Below are positions 1-12,000 of a stretch of DNA of 64,000 bases, one piece after another (the stretch's first letter is position 1; every line of letters begins with the position of its first letter). The stretch is taken from contig WFMF01000617.1 in assembly GCA_011033025.1 (NCBI GenBank), forward strand, positions 1 through 64,000, read 5' to 3'. The notes under the pieces were generated by a model. That model was not told where the DNA came from, searched no databases, and saw only the letters and a program-made list of their open reading frames with translations. Position numbers and translations under genes: made by a program. Origin of the DNA: Beroe forskalii (lineage: Eukaryota > Ctenophora > Nuda > Beroida > Beroidae).

Positions 1-141
1 GTCAATTGGTAACCAAAGCAGCCAATCAAAAGAAATAACTGAAATGTGCCCTTGGGAAGTTCAATTATTCCAGGTCAGGAGAGGAGAGCCAGGGCATTGT
101 CAGAAGTTGTGACAACCTTGCCTTCAACAACCAAAGCCTGG

Positions 142-245
142 TTCCTAAGCCCGCATAGGTGTGTGTACGCGCGCAGCGCTTCCCTACGGGACACACTGGG
201 GAAGCGCGCCGCGCAACGCAGACAGGGATATACGTGTTTAGCAAA
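142..245 (+). repeat. CG-rich dispersed repeat, copy 1
   Basis: Unit of about 105 bp starting TTCCTAAGCCCGCATA, with internal inverted GCGCTTCC/GGAAGCGC, and ending GGGATATACGTGTTTAGC. Related copies are at 701-802 and 27238-27352, and a copy split by an insertion is at 441-566. Confidence 0.7.
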
Positions 246-472
246 AAGCCTGGCTCACTGCTCTCCCAATAGGATGGGACATCAATTTGAGTGGAATCGA
301 ATCGAAATTCAAAAGTTCTAATTTGAAGAAGTCGAATTCCGGATTTTGGGAAATAGAACAGTAATAAAAATATAAAACACATCTATTTTCAGATTTTCAC
401 ATCTATTTTCATATTGCAATCTAAATATATGATTTCTTTTTTCCTAAGCCTGCAACGCAGACAGGGATATAC

Positions 473-546
473 TTCCCCTAACCAGGGGTGTCGCGCTTGC
501 CGCGCCGCGCACTCCGTGCACGTAACCAGGGTCCTGGTTAGGGCAA
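473..546 (+). mobile_element. Tiny TIR element (MITE), copy 1, nested in a CG-rich repeat
   Basis: A 74-bp element with inverted ends TTCCCCTAACCAGG and CCTGGTTAGGGCAA. It interrupts a CG-rich repeat, and GGGATATAC lies on both sides (464-472 and 547-555) as a perfect 9-bp target duplication. A 9-bp duplication is typical of Mutator-like elements. No coding capacity. Confidence 0.75.
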
Positions 547-700
547 GGGATATACGTGTTTAGCAATTTCCTTTTGATCATCTGCATCGTTGATATGACA
601 TATTGACATGATATTCATTATTCCCGAGTTAATTACTGCCTCGTGCGCGAGTTAATTACTGCCTCGTGCGCGGCGCTAATTAATAATTTACGCGGCTTCC

Positions 701-802
701 TTCCTAAGCACGCATAAGTGTGTGTACACGCCGCGCGCTTCTGAGGAAGCGCGGCGCGCGGCGCACCGCAAACAGGGGTACCGGTATAGGTGTATTTAGC
801 AA
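701..802 (+). repeat. CG-rich dispersed repeat, copy 2
   Basis: Same family: TTCCTAAGCACGCATAAGTG at the start, inverted GCGCGCTTC/GAAGCGCGG inside, and TGTATTTAGCAAGC at the end. Strong CpG content stands out from the AT-rich surroundings. Confidence 0.65.
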
Positions 803-2295
803 GCGGCTTGCTTCAGCGGAACTTTTAGCATCAATCAAATTAAACATAGGTATGTGTGCTTACTGAAGCTAACGCGCGCACCGCGCATGAAAATTAACAT
901 TGAACGAGGCCTTCCCCGCGCACTCCGTGTTCGAAACCAGGGCGCTAGTTAGGGCAAATATTTACTTATGGTGCAATGTCATCATCATAGATAATGAAAG
1001 CTTTCCGCTTTCATTTATATGGGAGACTGACCAAAGTCAGAGCCCGGTTTTGTACTATTTATGTTCCCCCATTTGCGGAAACCATAAGCTATTTTTCAAA
1101 AGGACATCGTTATTGTGACGTACGTGGTTATACAGGAAAGATTTAGACTTGTACCTGTCATGTTGTATTAATTCCAGACAAATATCCTCAAAATTAAGAA
1201 GAAATAAAATGTCGAAGTATGAAGTTAGAAATTCCATACCAATACATTACACAATTTCAGATACAAGATTATCATCTGAACATCCGAAATTTTTTGCCAG
1301 ATCCCAGAAAGAAAGAAGAAGATCCAATCCCCCTTATTTTTCTTATCACAAAGCCACTGTATCTTTGAATTGGAGGCAGTCCCCCTACCTTTTCAGGCCT
1401 CAAAAATTCCCCTACTCTTCTGGAGGATAAATCTAAATAATTTTGTACTTTTGGCACAATATTTGAATAGATATTTTTATAACTGTAGAATATTCACTGA
1501 TTTATATTAAAGTTTGTTTTCCCATGGTTGCACATAATATCACCTTTGGTTAATTTATCATGTTCATTTTTCATTTACTGTGGCATGCTTTTATAGTTTT
1601 TACATCCTTTTGAATGGTTTTCACATTTCCATTTCACCACACTATCATAATCTCAGAATGTTGTGTCACACTTTGTGGAGTTCCTGAAGAAGAGATATTT
1701 TATCTCGAAACTGACAGTTGAATAGCGGTGCAAAGTGTATGGGTTCGATTTCTTATTTGAGAATTTTTGTGTTTCACTGAAATGATCAATCACTTCAAAC
1801 ACTGATTTTTATTATAGTTAATTAAACAATTACACTGTAACAGCATGAAATTCAGATGAACTAAGTTTTAGCATATTTTCTCATCAAGACTAAATCTTGT
1901 TTGATGTGATTGATCATTGATGCAGTGAAACAAACAACTTTCAATAAAGCAATCTCACCCACACACTATACTCCACTATTTTACTAACAGTTTCAAGATT
2001 AAACCAGTTCTGTGGTCACGCTTGAATGGCATAATATTTCCGAAGGTTTTATTAGTAAGTGTCTAAGCGTGTAATAAGTACTTTTGATTTATTTATTTTT
2101 TACCTTTTTCAGCTTCATAGTAATGGAATATGCCTCATGATTTAATTATCAGACATTTTGTTATCTGAGGAACCAGTGTCCTTGTGAAGAATCTGAAAAA
2201 GCCATAACAATAATAATGTGACTTTCATTTAAAGCAAATTAAATATAGAAAAGTGCTTGGTTAGATAGCTTCTGAAGCATGATTTCAATCTTGCA

Positions 2296-2837
2296 GATTG
2301 ATGTCTTGAATAAAGATTTCTTTTTAATTCAAATATGTTTTAACCCTGATTTTCAGGAGAAGCGTCTCTCAAGATGAAGTATTGGATCAGGATGCATGCC
2401 ACTCGCATTAATTTCATTAATGTGCAACGTAAAGGACACAAATGACTGATCCATCCACCAGTCCTTTACTTCTCTTCACTTAGTGTGTTGCTTAATTTCT
2501 TGATGCTTGGAGTAAAGACAAAGACCAAAGAGGAAGTTTCAGATTCATTCAGGCAGGTGGTCACTGCACTTGATGGTGCTATACCATGGTACCAGGGGGT
2601 GACTGCTGGGGGGCTACCTCGTAAAAAGCTCGCAATTTAAACACCCCGAAAGCTGAGGTAGGTATTGGACTGAAGATGCCTGCACCACTCATCTTGGTGT
2701 GACTCATTAAGATCCTACTGCTCTCCACATTGCATTACCTAAAAGAATCATGTTGGTGTTCAAGTACGGAGTTGGAGAAAAGTCTTGCAGATTGATGTCT
2801 TGAAGAAAGATTTCTTTTTAATTCAAACAAATTTGCA
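2296..2837 (+). mobile_element. Insertion specific to MXD block A, carrying a decayed coding fragment
   Basis: Block B reads straight through CTTGCATAAGTATA, whereas block A has about 540 bp here flanked by TTGCA (2291-2295 and 2833-2837). Both ends of the insert carry the same sequence of about 40 bp starting GATTGATGTCTTGAA. The last 150 bp matches, with stop codons, the - strand ORF at 28385-28612 (shared KYGVGEKSC). So this is a dispersed sequence present at least twice in the window. Family unknown. Confidence 0.55.
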
Positions 2838-2971
2838 TAAGTATAGGTTTTTTATTAGAGCTGCCAAATATGAGACCCAGTAACTCCGTGTATTTAAAGC
2901 AGGTATCTTTCATAATTACTAATCCTGACTTGTTTGAGTTAGCTCATTGTCTGCTCAGTTCCTCTTTCACA

Positions 2972-3026
2972 ATGAGTCTTGATGTTTTATTAGAAGCAGC
3001 TGATGTCCTTGAGAAACAGAAAGTTG
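2972..3026 (+). CDS. MXD-like: MXD-like SID exon, copy A
   Basis: This exon holds the start codon and 18 codons, MSLDVLLEAADVLEKQKV, ending in phase 1 at donor TTG|GTAAGT. It matches the amphipathic Sin3-interaction helix of Mad/MXD proteins (pattern LLEAADyLE). The helix continues into the next exon, which gives ASIL where vertebrate MXD has ASML. The same frame stays open upstream to 2870, and an AG (CTGCTCAG) lies 17 nt before the ATG, so an upstream 5' exon could splice in. I prefer the 2972 ATG because it starts right at the conserved helix. An identical exon lies at 6876-6930. Confidence 0.8.
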
Positions 3027-6000
3027 GTAAGTTTTTGAAACTAACATGCAAAATAGTTGCACGGTATAAATTCTCAAGCTGTGTTCAGGAGGAAATTGTT
3101 TGCATCTTTGGTCCTGAGAGGCTTATATGGTTGTGGTTTCAAGACCCTTTCTTAACCTTAATATGAAATCAAGTTGATGATATTTGGTTGACATGGTGTC
3201 AAATGTAAAATTCTATTGCTTTATTATTTTTTATGATTTCATTGATTCCATTTCTCAATATGAAAAACAAAACCTTTCAGCATCCATCCTGACATCAATG
3301 CATGAATATGATAAAAACTTTACCAATGGTAAGAGTAACATGACAACATCAGAAGCAGCACTTGGTCAAGTTGACAGCCCCCAGTCAAACCAGTTCAGGT
3401 AAGTTGAAAAGTAAGTTCAGTAAGTTGAGTTTGGATCATTTCCAGTCCAAAATAATGCATGGTTATCTCAATAATACCATAGATGTAGAGTGTAGGTAGT
3501 TGTCATGTGAAGCATCAAGCTGCTTTGTACTAGGATATAGAGCCCTAAACTCAGGGATATTTCCATGCCAGAATGGTGACCCACTTTAAAGCAGTTGATT
3601 TTTCTTCAGATTCGATCTAATTGGGCCATTTTCTGGTCTCAAGTGAGCTGAAATTATGTTACATTCAATGACAAGTTTAATAACTCAATCAAAAAATGAC
3701 ACTTTCCATAACTAAGTGGTACAGATTGTAGAAAGATGAATGTGTCATTATGCACCAAAAAATCATAATTCATGGATGTGTTCAAATCCCATTTTTAAGT
3801 TATAAAACTTTTCTCTATCTATGGAAGTTGAATGTCAATATTTTTGTATAATGCATACTCTCATTATATAATATCTAACCCATAGACATCCATTGTTAGC
3901 TTATTCTAGTTTTGTGGTTTCTTCATAATAGTTATATCCTTAAACCATACTTCAGGTCAATGTTAGATGACCTTGAACAACCAGGCCCAAGTAATCTCCT
4001 CATATCAGAAGACCACCATAATATCAGCACTCGACCCCTCAGGTTTGCACAGAGTTATAGTTTTATAGCCACAGTTTTGGCTCATTCGTACTTGACCAAA
4101 TTTTCATTTCCATTAATCATCCTATTACTATTGTTTTAGATTGTATTTAATTCAATCTTCAACACTTCACTCACTGACACCCACGATCTGTCACCTCAGA
4201 ATATTGCACCTCACTATTTCAGCCCCTCTTACCTCAGCACACGCAAGCGGCCCCCATTGTCAGCTTCCAACTACACGATACTGAAGAGAGCCTGTCACAC
4301 CACCCCTCTGGAACATGAAGGATGCAGTGCTAGCAAGTCATCCACACACCTCCACAAGTAAGAAAGAACTTGAGAAGAATTTGAGCTTGATGACATTAAG
4401 ACAGATTACAGAATTAGAGTACAGTAGTATTTGAGCAAGTTCAATGACATTATGAGTTACTCAGTAAGTTACAAAGGAACAAATATTTTATGAAGTAGAA
4501 AAGAATCAATGAGCTTGTATTTTATTAAATTAGCAGTTAAATTGTTATTACCCACAACAGGAATCCTATTGGGGAGTTATACACATTTTCTGTCGACAAT
4601 GACTTACCAAGGAGTGCTAGGTATTGGAATGTGTGCTGCATGTTTCACTCCGTCATTCCGTCTCATCAATAGCATAATTTTTAAATCAAATTGATCTCAA
4701 ATGCATCCTCAAATAGTTAATAGCTTTCTGCTGCTTCTTCGTCTTCACCCCGTTTTGCATGTCCTGTGTAAACTATCACAATTTCACACGATATCTCTTA
4801 TCTTCTTCGCATACTGTATACTGTTGTTTGTCTCATATATAACTTCAATCTTTAATCATTGATCCAAGATTGAGCACAAGTTCATAGCCGCTGGCAGCAT
4901 TGTTGACACCAAGATTCATAATTTCTAAGCCAGATTAATCTTTAGATCTCAAGTCAATTTTTCATAGTAATCTTGGTACTTGTTTTACCGCTAAATTGAG
5001 TGTTCAGGACCAGCTTCATGATAGGAATACTTTGATAGTACCTATTGTGAATGTGATATTGCTTCTCATTTTATCATTATTTGAATTGTTTTGATCAAAT
5101 CAAAATAAAGCTTATTATTCTCCTTATTATTGCCATGAAGCATATTCAAACTACCACTCCTCATTCAAATTCTGGTGCCACCATCCCTGGCAAGTGGGAA
5201 CTAATGGCTGGATTACATTGTACTAATGTTCTCACGTTGTACTTACAATGATGCACAATATTATTCCTTTTCCTTATCTGTGACTTCTCCGTGGTGTTTT
5301 CCGTTTATTATCCCCGCAATCATCCATGTGCTGAAACTACCTTTGTCACTCAACTCGTAAAATTTGTAACGCGCATGTCACAAAATCAATAAAGTGGCGC
5401 CGAACGCGCGCGCCAAACGACGCAGCTCTTAAGTGGTCTTCACATTTTGTCAGCATTGTATGAATGCGCGTCGATTTTTTAAATCGGCGATAACGATAAC
5501 AAATTAGCGTCAAATCATAAATTTGAGAATTGCATCGGATTCCGCTTAAAATTTTGCTTCCGTAGGTATCAAAGTTTTTACGATTGGCCGAAAGCATCAC
5601 GAGTTATGGGCAAAAGTGTGAAAACCTTTCGGAAGGTATTGTGAGTCATAGAAAGGGAATCACGCTTGCGTCTAGTCGATCTCGTAATCTACTCAACAAG
5701 AGCTTTCTTTTGGTACCAAAATTGTCGATTTTAGAAAAATTTTTACATTTTGCTTTTTATGTCCCTAAGCGTCTCCACTAATTACACAATTTCAGATATA
5801 GGATTATCATCTGAACTTCTGAAATTTTTCTGCCAGAGATCCCAGAAAGAAAGAAGAAGATCCTATCCCCCTTATTATTCTTATAACAAAGCCACTGTAT
5901 CTTTGAATTGGAGGCAGTCCCCCTACCTTTCCAGGCCTCAAAAATTCCCCTGCTCTTCCGGAGGATTAATCTAAATAATTGTGTACTTTTGGCAAAATAT

Positions 6001-9000
6001 TTGAATCAATATTTGGCAAAATATTAAATAAATATTTTTATAACTGTCAAATGCATTCAACACCACAACACGGTCGCAAGTCCGTGTGCCACAGTGTTAG
6101 CTTTCATAACAGCATATCATTTTTGGTGTCTCGTGCTTTATTTGGATCTGCCTAGCTCTCTGATGAAGGCATTTCTTTCATGGATCCCGTCAAAGACTAT
6201 GGTTGGAGTTGTCGGAGAGTTCTGTGGTTTGACTACAAAGATGACTGTATTTGTTCTACAAAGAAGATTTTATAACTGTAGAATATTTACTGATTTTTAT
6301 TATATATCATTGGTTTTCACACTTTCATATCATAAGGGTTTGTTATTCTTAATTTCCAGGGAGGTTTTCACTGATATCATGAATTTTGTTCATATTATAT
6401 CATTTCACATCATGAAAATCATTTTCACATCATAATCTCAGAATGCGGAGTTCCTGAAGAAGAGATATTGCTTTCAATAAAGCAATTTCACCCACACACT
6501 ATAATCCACTATTCTACTAACAGTTTCAAGATTAAACCAGTTCTGTACCTTTTTCAGCTTCATAGTAATGGAATATGCCTGATGATTTAATTATCAGACA
6601 TTTTGTTATCTGAGGAACCAGTGTCTTTGTGAAGAATCTGAAAAAGCCATAACAATAATATTGTGACTTTCATTTAAAGCAAATTAAATGAGGAAAAGTG
6701 CTTGGTTAGATAGCTTCTGAAGCATGATTTCAATCTTGCATAAGTATAAGTTTTATTATTAGAGCTGCTAAATATGAGACCCAGTAACTCGGTGTATTTA
6801 AAGCAGGTATCTTTCATAATTACTAATCCTGACTTGTTACAGTTAGCTCATTGTCTGCTCAGTTCCTCTTTCACAATGAGTCTTGATGTTTTATTAGAAG
6901 CAGCTGATGTCCTTGAGAAACAGAAAGTTGGTAAGTTTTTGCAACTAACATGCAAAATATTTGCATGGTATAAATTCTCAAGCTGTGTTCAGGAGGAAAT
7001 TGTTTCATCTTTGGTCCTGAGAGGCCTATGATTGTGGTTTCAAGACCCTTTCTTAACCTTAATATGAAATCAAGTTGATGATATTTGGTTGACATGGTGT
7101 CAAATATAAAATTCTATTGCTTTATTATTTTTCATGATTTCATTGATTCCGTTTCTCAATATGAAAAACAACACCTTTCAGCATCCATCCTGACATCAAT
7201 GCATGAATATGATAAAAACTTTACCAATGGTAAGAGTAACATGACAACATCAGAAGCAGCACTTGGTCAAGTCGACAGCCCCCAGTCAAACCAGTTCAGG
7301 TAAGTTGAAAAGTAAGTTCAGTAAGTTGAGTTTGGATCATTTCCAGTCCAAAATAACGGATGGCTATCTCAATAATACCATCTGTAGAGTGTAGGTAGTT
7401 GTCATGTGAAGCATCAGACTCCTGAATGGGCTTTGTACTAGGATATAGAGCCCTAAACTCAGGGATATTTCCATGCCAGAATGGTGACCCACTTTTAAAG
7501 CTGTTGATTTTTCTTCAGATTTGATCTAATTGGGCCATTTTCTGGTCTCAAGTGAGCTGAAGTTATGTTACATTCGATGACAAGTTTAACTCAATCAAAA
7601 AAATGACACTTTCCATAACTAAGTGGTACAGATTGTAGAAAGATGAATGTGTCATTATGCACCAAAAATCATAATTCATGGATGTGTTCAAATCCCATTT
7701 TTAAATTATAAAACTTTTCTCTATCTATGGAAGTTAAATGTCAATATTTTTTCCTGTTCCCAATCGCGTTTTTGTTTTACAAAAAGGCATTGAGAAAAGG
7801 TTAGCAGAGATCGTGTATTTTGGGGGTTGTGTGTATACTACCTTTACGCGTACTGTTAAATCTGAAATAGGCGGTGCTGCGCGCGACCGTATGTCGTTGG
7901 TGGTGGTTGGTGGTACACTTTCGATTTCAAGCATCCAACTGCTCCTTTATAATATCACTCGCGTCAGAGTAGCTTGGTGTAGTGACATCCTTTGCACTGT
8001 GGGTTGTAGCTAGCTATTACAGCGTTGTAAATATTTGAGTTCAATGCTCTGCTCTGTTCATTCTGATGTTGAAATTAATTCTCTCTCAAAAATTTAACAA
8101 TTCTTTAATCATGAAATCAAATTGTCACAGAATTAATTTAATAATTGATTGGATTTCAATCACATACTCATTTGGCTTCCTTTAAGTAGCGGGCAATTCG
8201 GGCAATTTACAATGGGCAGTATTAGTGCAATCAGTTATGAATGATCTTAAGAATTGACGAGAGGAAAGAAAGACAGGAGAGTTTGTCTCGGTTCATTATT
8301 GATAATAATGATATATCTGAATCTTTTATCTTAATCTTGTTCAGTAAATATTATATTGTGTATCTCAATCTTGAAAAACAATTAAGGCGGGGTAAAACGA
8401 TAACGAACATTGCATCAGTTTGATATCTGCAACGCAACACATAAGAAAACGTGACGCGTAATGAAAACGGTGATCGTAATTATGAAACTCTGAACGGCGC
8501 GCAACTGAACGAATCTTCAATTTCAAAGAGTTCTACGAAATGGCGGGAACGCGCGCGCGAACCTTTGGCACGTGAAACGAAATCACCCACGTGATATTTT
8601 TATCTGCGCGCGTCAGTTCAAACTTTTAGGAGAGGGAAATATATAGCGCCCGCATAACAACGAAGATTTATAAAATGGATTCAATGATGTTAGTATTGCG
8701 ATGTGACACTAATATTGATAGAAGAAGCGCGTTTGTATCATGATTTGGATGGTCACTTTTATGCTTTATCGTCAACTCATCATGTCAGTAAATAAGTCGG
8801 ACAACGATTGTCGTCTGTCGATCAAATGACGGCGTGTTTTAATACCAGCTCCAGGGAACAGGAAATTAAGCGCCTGCATACGGGAACAACGGGCACAAGA
8901 AATAAGCCTGCAGGCGCATTTCTTGTTGTATAATGCATACTCTCATTATATAATATCTAACCCATAGACATCCATTGATAGCCTATTCTAGTTTTGTGGT

Positions 9001-12000
9001 TCCTTCATAATAGTTATATCCTTAAACCATACTTCAGGTCTATGTTAGATGACCTTGAACAACCAGGCCCAAGTAATCTCCTCATATCAGAAGACCACCA
9101 TAATATCAGCACTCGACCCCTCAGGTTTGCACAGAGTTATAGCTTTATAGCCTCAGTTTTGGCTCATTCGTACTTGACCAAATTTTTATTTCCATTAATC
9201 ATCCTATTACTATTGTTTTAGATCTTGTATTTAATTCAATCTTCAACACTTCACTCACTGACACCCACGATCTGTCACCTCAGAATATTGCACCTCACTA
9301 TTTCAGCCCCTCTTACCTCAGCACACGCAAGCGGCCCCCATTGTCAGCTTCCAACTACACGATACTGAAGAGAGCCTGCCACACCACCCCTCTGGAACAT
9401 GAAGGATGCAGTGCTAGCAAGTCATCCACACACCTCCACAAGTAAGAACTTAAGAAAGAATTAGAGTAGGTTTTAAGCAATTCAATGAAAGTTACTCAAT
9501 GAAAGTTACTCAATGAAAGTTACTCAGTAATGTCCACAAGTCAGAGTAGTATTCGAGCTTATTCAATGACATTATTATAAGTCACTCATTAAGTTACTAA
9601 GGAACAAATATAATATGAAATAGAAAAGAATCAATGAGCTTGTATTTTATTAAATTAGCAGTTAAATTGTTATTACCCACAACAGGAATCCTATTGGGGA
9701 GTTATACACCTTTTCTGTCGACAATGACTTACCAAGGAGTGCTAGGTATTGAGATGTGTGCTGCATGTTTCACTCCGTCATTCCGTCTCATGAATAGCAT
9801 AACTTTTACATCAAATTGATCCCAAATGCATCTTCAAATAAAAGCATTTTTACATCAAATTAATCTCAAATGCATCCTCAAATAGTAATAGCTTTCTGCT
9901 GCTTTTTCGTCTTCACCCTGTCTTGCATGTCCTTTGTAAACTATCACAATATCGCACGATATCTCTTATCTTCTTCGAATATTGTATACAGTAGTTTGTC
10001 TCATATACAACATGAATCATTGATCCAAGATTAATTCTTAGCCGATGGCAGCATTGTCGAAACCAAGATGCATGATTTTTAAGCTAGATTAATCTTTAGA
10101 TAATGTGAATAATTTGGCCGGAGACTGAGATCTTTAGATCTCAAGTCTTTGTTCATAATAATATTGGTACTAGTTTAACCGCTAAATTCCGTGTTAAAGA
10201 CCAGCTTGAAGTTGTATGATTTCTTGTTTGGTACACTAAAAAGCGAGGAGTATACTCCCCTTGTTTTATCTTTTTTAATTAATCTTTGCAAAGTTATAAT
10301 TCACTTGTTATGATCATTCATATGATATTCACTCGTTAATTCACTTGCAATTAAGTTTGTTCATACTTTGTACTTTAGAAGTAATGCTTTGGCCCCGAAG
10401 GGCATTGGTCTGAGACAAAAGTTGTTTTTATAGTCTAAACGTACAGAAAACTAATCCTTGTGTTTGACTATTTGATAGTTTTATGATCATCTTGTTTTCT
10501 AAATTCCATCATGTCTCAATACATTTCAAATTATTTGCATAATAAATGTTTTCATGCTCGGAATTGATATCCCTAATCCTGAGTTTTATATTTCACTCGA
10601 TCAATTTACATCCTTTGACATTTTAGAATGTACATTGCACAATGTACAAATGTACATTGATAACGTAGATAATATGTAGTATATTGCAGTACCATTTACA
10701 GTTGATATCATGATGTGTTTTTAATTAGTGCCGTCTGCCGAACTGATTGTATGCTGTATGACGATGATTATAGCCTTAATTAAGTTCACAATCACTAAAT
10801 TGTTCATATAACTGCAACATACCCAACATATTATATCTTCTTGATGAAAAATGATGAGCAATTCATAATTGATATGTAATCCGCAATATGATAAGATAAT
10901 ATCACAAAGTAACGAACTAACTTATTTGCTAACTAAATTTCACATTTATTTACGAACCCAGCTTTTCTACCCAGCTTTTCTACCCAGCTAATGCTCTGTG
11001 ATTCCTATCAACCCTTCTCATTGTAACGGCCCGTATGGTGCCAGATCCCATTTCATCCCTCGGCATAACATCCCCTTCCAATTTCCTCTCACACCACTCC
11101 CCTCCCCTGGCTCCTCCTCCCTCTCAATCTCTCTCCAACCCATTCCACTCCCACCTCCTCTAACTCCCCCTCCCCTCTTCTAATCTCATCCCCCTTCACT
11201 CCTCCTCCTCTCTTCACTCCTCCTCCTTTCTTCACTCCTCCTCCTCCTTCTCCTCCCCCTTCTAAATTCTAATTCCACCTTCTCCTCTCTCTCCCCCTCC
11301 CCGACTCCTACTCCACTCACTCCTCTCACTCCCCTTCTCTCACTTCCCTCTCTTTAATTCCACCTCCGCTCACCTCCGCTCCCTTCCCTCTTCTAACTCC
11401 CACCTCCTCTCTCTCCCCCTCCCCTCCTCCGCCTCCTCTTCCCATTCCCCCCTCCTCTCAGGAGCACTAACTCGCAAGGGAGCGGAGACTCGTGGCACAC
11501 TCGTTCCATCCACAACCAGATGGAGAAGAACAGAAGAGCCCAGCTGAGGGTCTACATGGGAAATCTCCGGGATGTCATTCCGTCAGGGCCCAACAGACGC
11601 AAACTCACGACGCTCACCCTCCTCCAGAACGCCAGGGCGTATATCCAGGTAATGTGTGCTCAGAATAAATAGGCGGTCGAAATTAACAGTATGCGCACTG
11701 CCAAATTGTTGAAAATAATGGCCTGTTTTTCGTGCGCGGGGTATGGTTGGTGGAGGCTGCTCGTGCCAGAAAATAAGCTTCAATGTTATACTGTTATTGT
11801 ACTAGAGTTGGGCCTCTAAGCTTATGGATGTTGTTGTCAATTAATTCCGTCTGCACTGTTTTTTCATTTGTATTGTACGTTGTAATAAAGTCAATAGCAT
11901 TAGTTGTGCTACGATTTTGATAAAAATGATTTTTGAAAAATCGTATGAGGCAGGCAAATGAAATAAATACACTCGAATTGTCTAATTTAAGAGTTTTGAC

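Larger units (their letters stand above)
1246..5017. repeat. Tandem duplication block A (MXD 5' region)
   Basis: Sequence from about 1246 is repeated from about 5780 with small differences, through exons 1-4 to about 5017/10208. Copy A alone carries an insertion at about 2296-2837 (flanked by TTGCA) and an additional stretch near 2020-2100. Copy B alone carries 7751-8928. Divergence in introns is a few percent by eye, while exons differ at only three synonymous sites. Confidence 0.85.
5780..10208. repeat. Tandem duplication block B (MXD 5' region)
   Basis: Second copy of the block beginning ATTACACAATTTCAG. Order and orientation match block A. Small internal deletions and insertions relative to A (for example, 6020-6470 is rearranged relative to 1470-1940) show the copies have diverged, or are different alleles placed in series by the assembler. 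Confidence 0.85.

Noticed and set aside
1249..1430. ORF with SQKERRRS and LNWRQSPY, repeated at 5784-5970
   Set aside because: It is shared by the two MXD blocks simply because they are duplicated. No splice partner or known domain, so I leave it as noncoding duplicate sequence.
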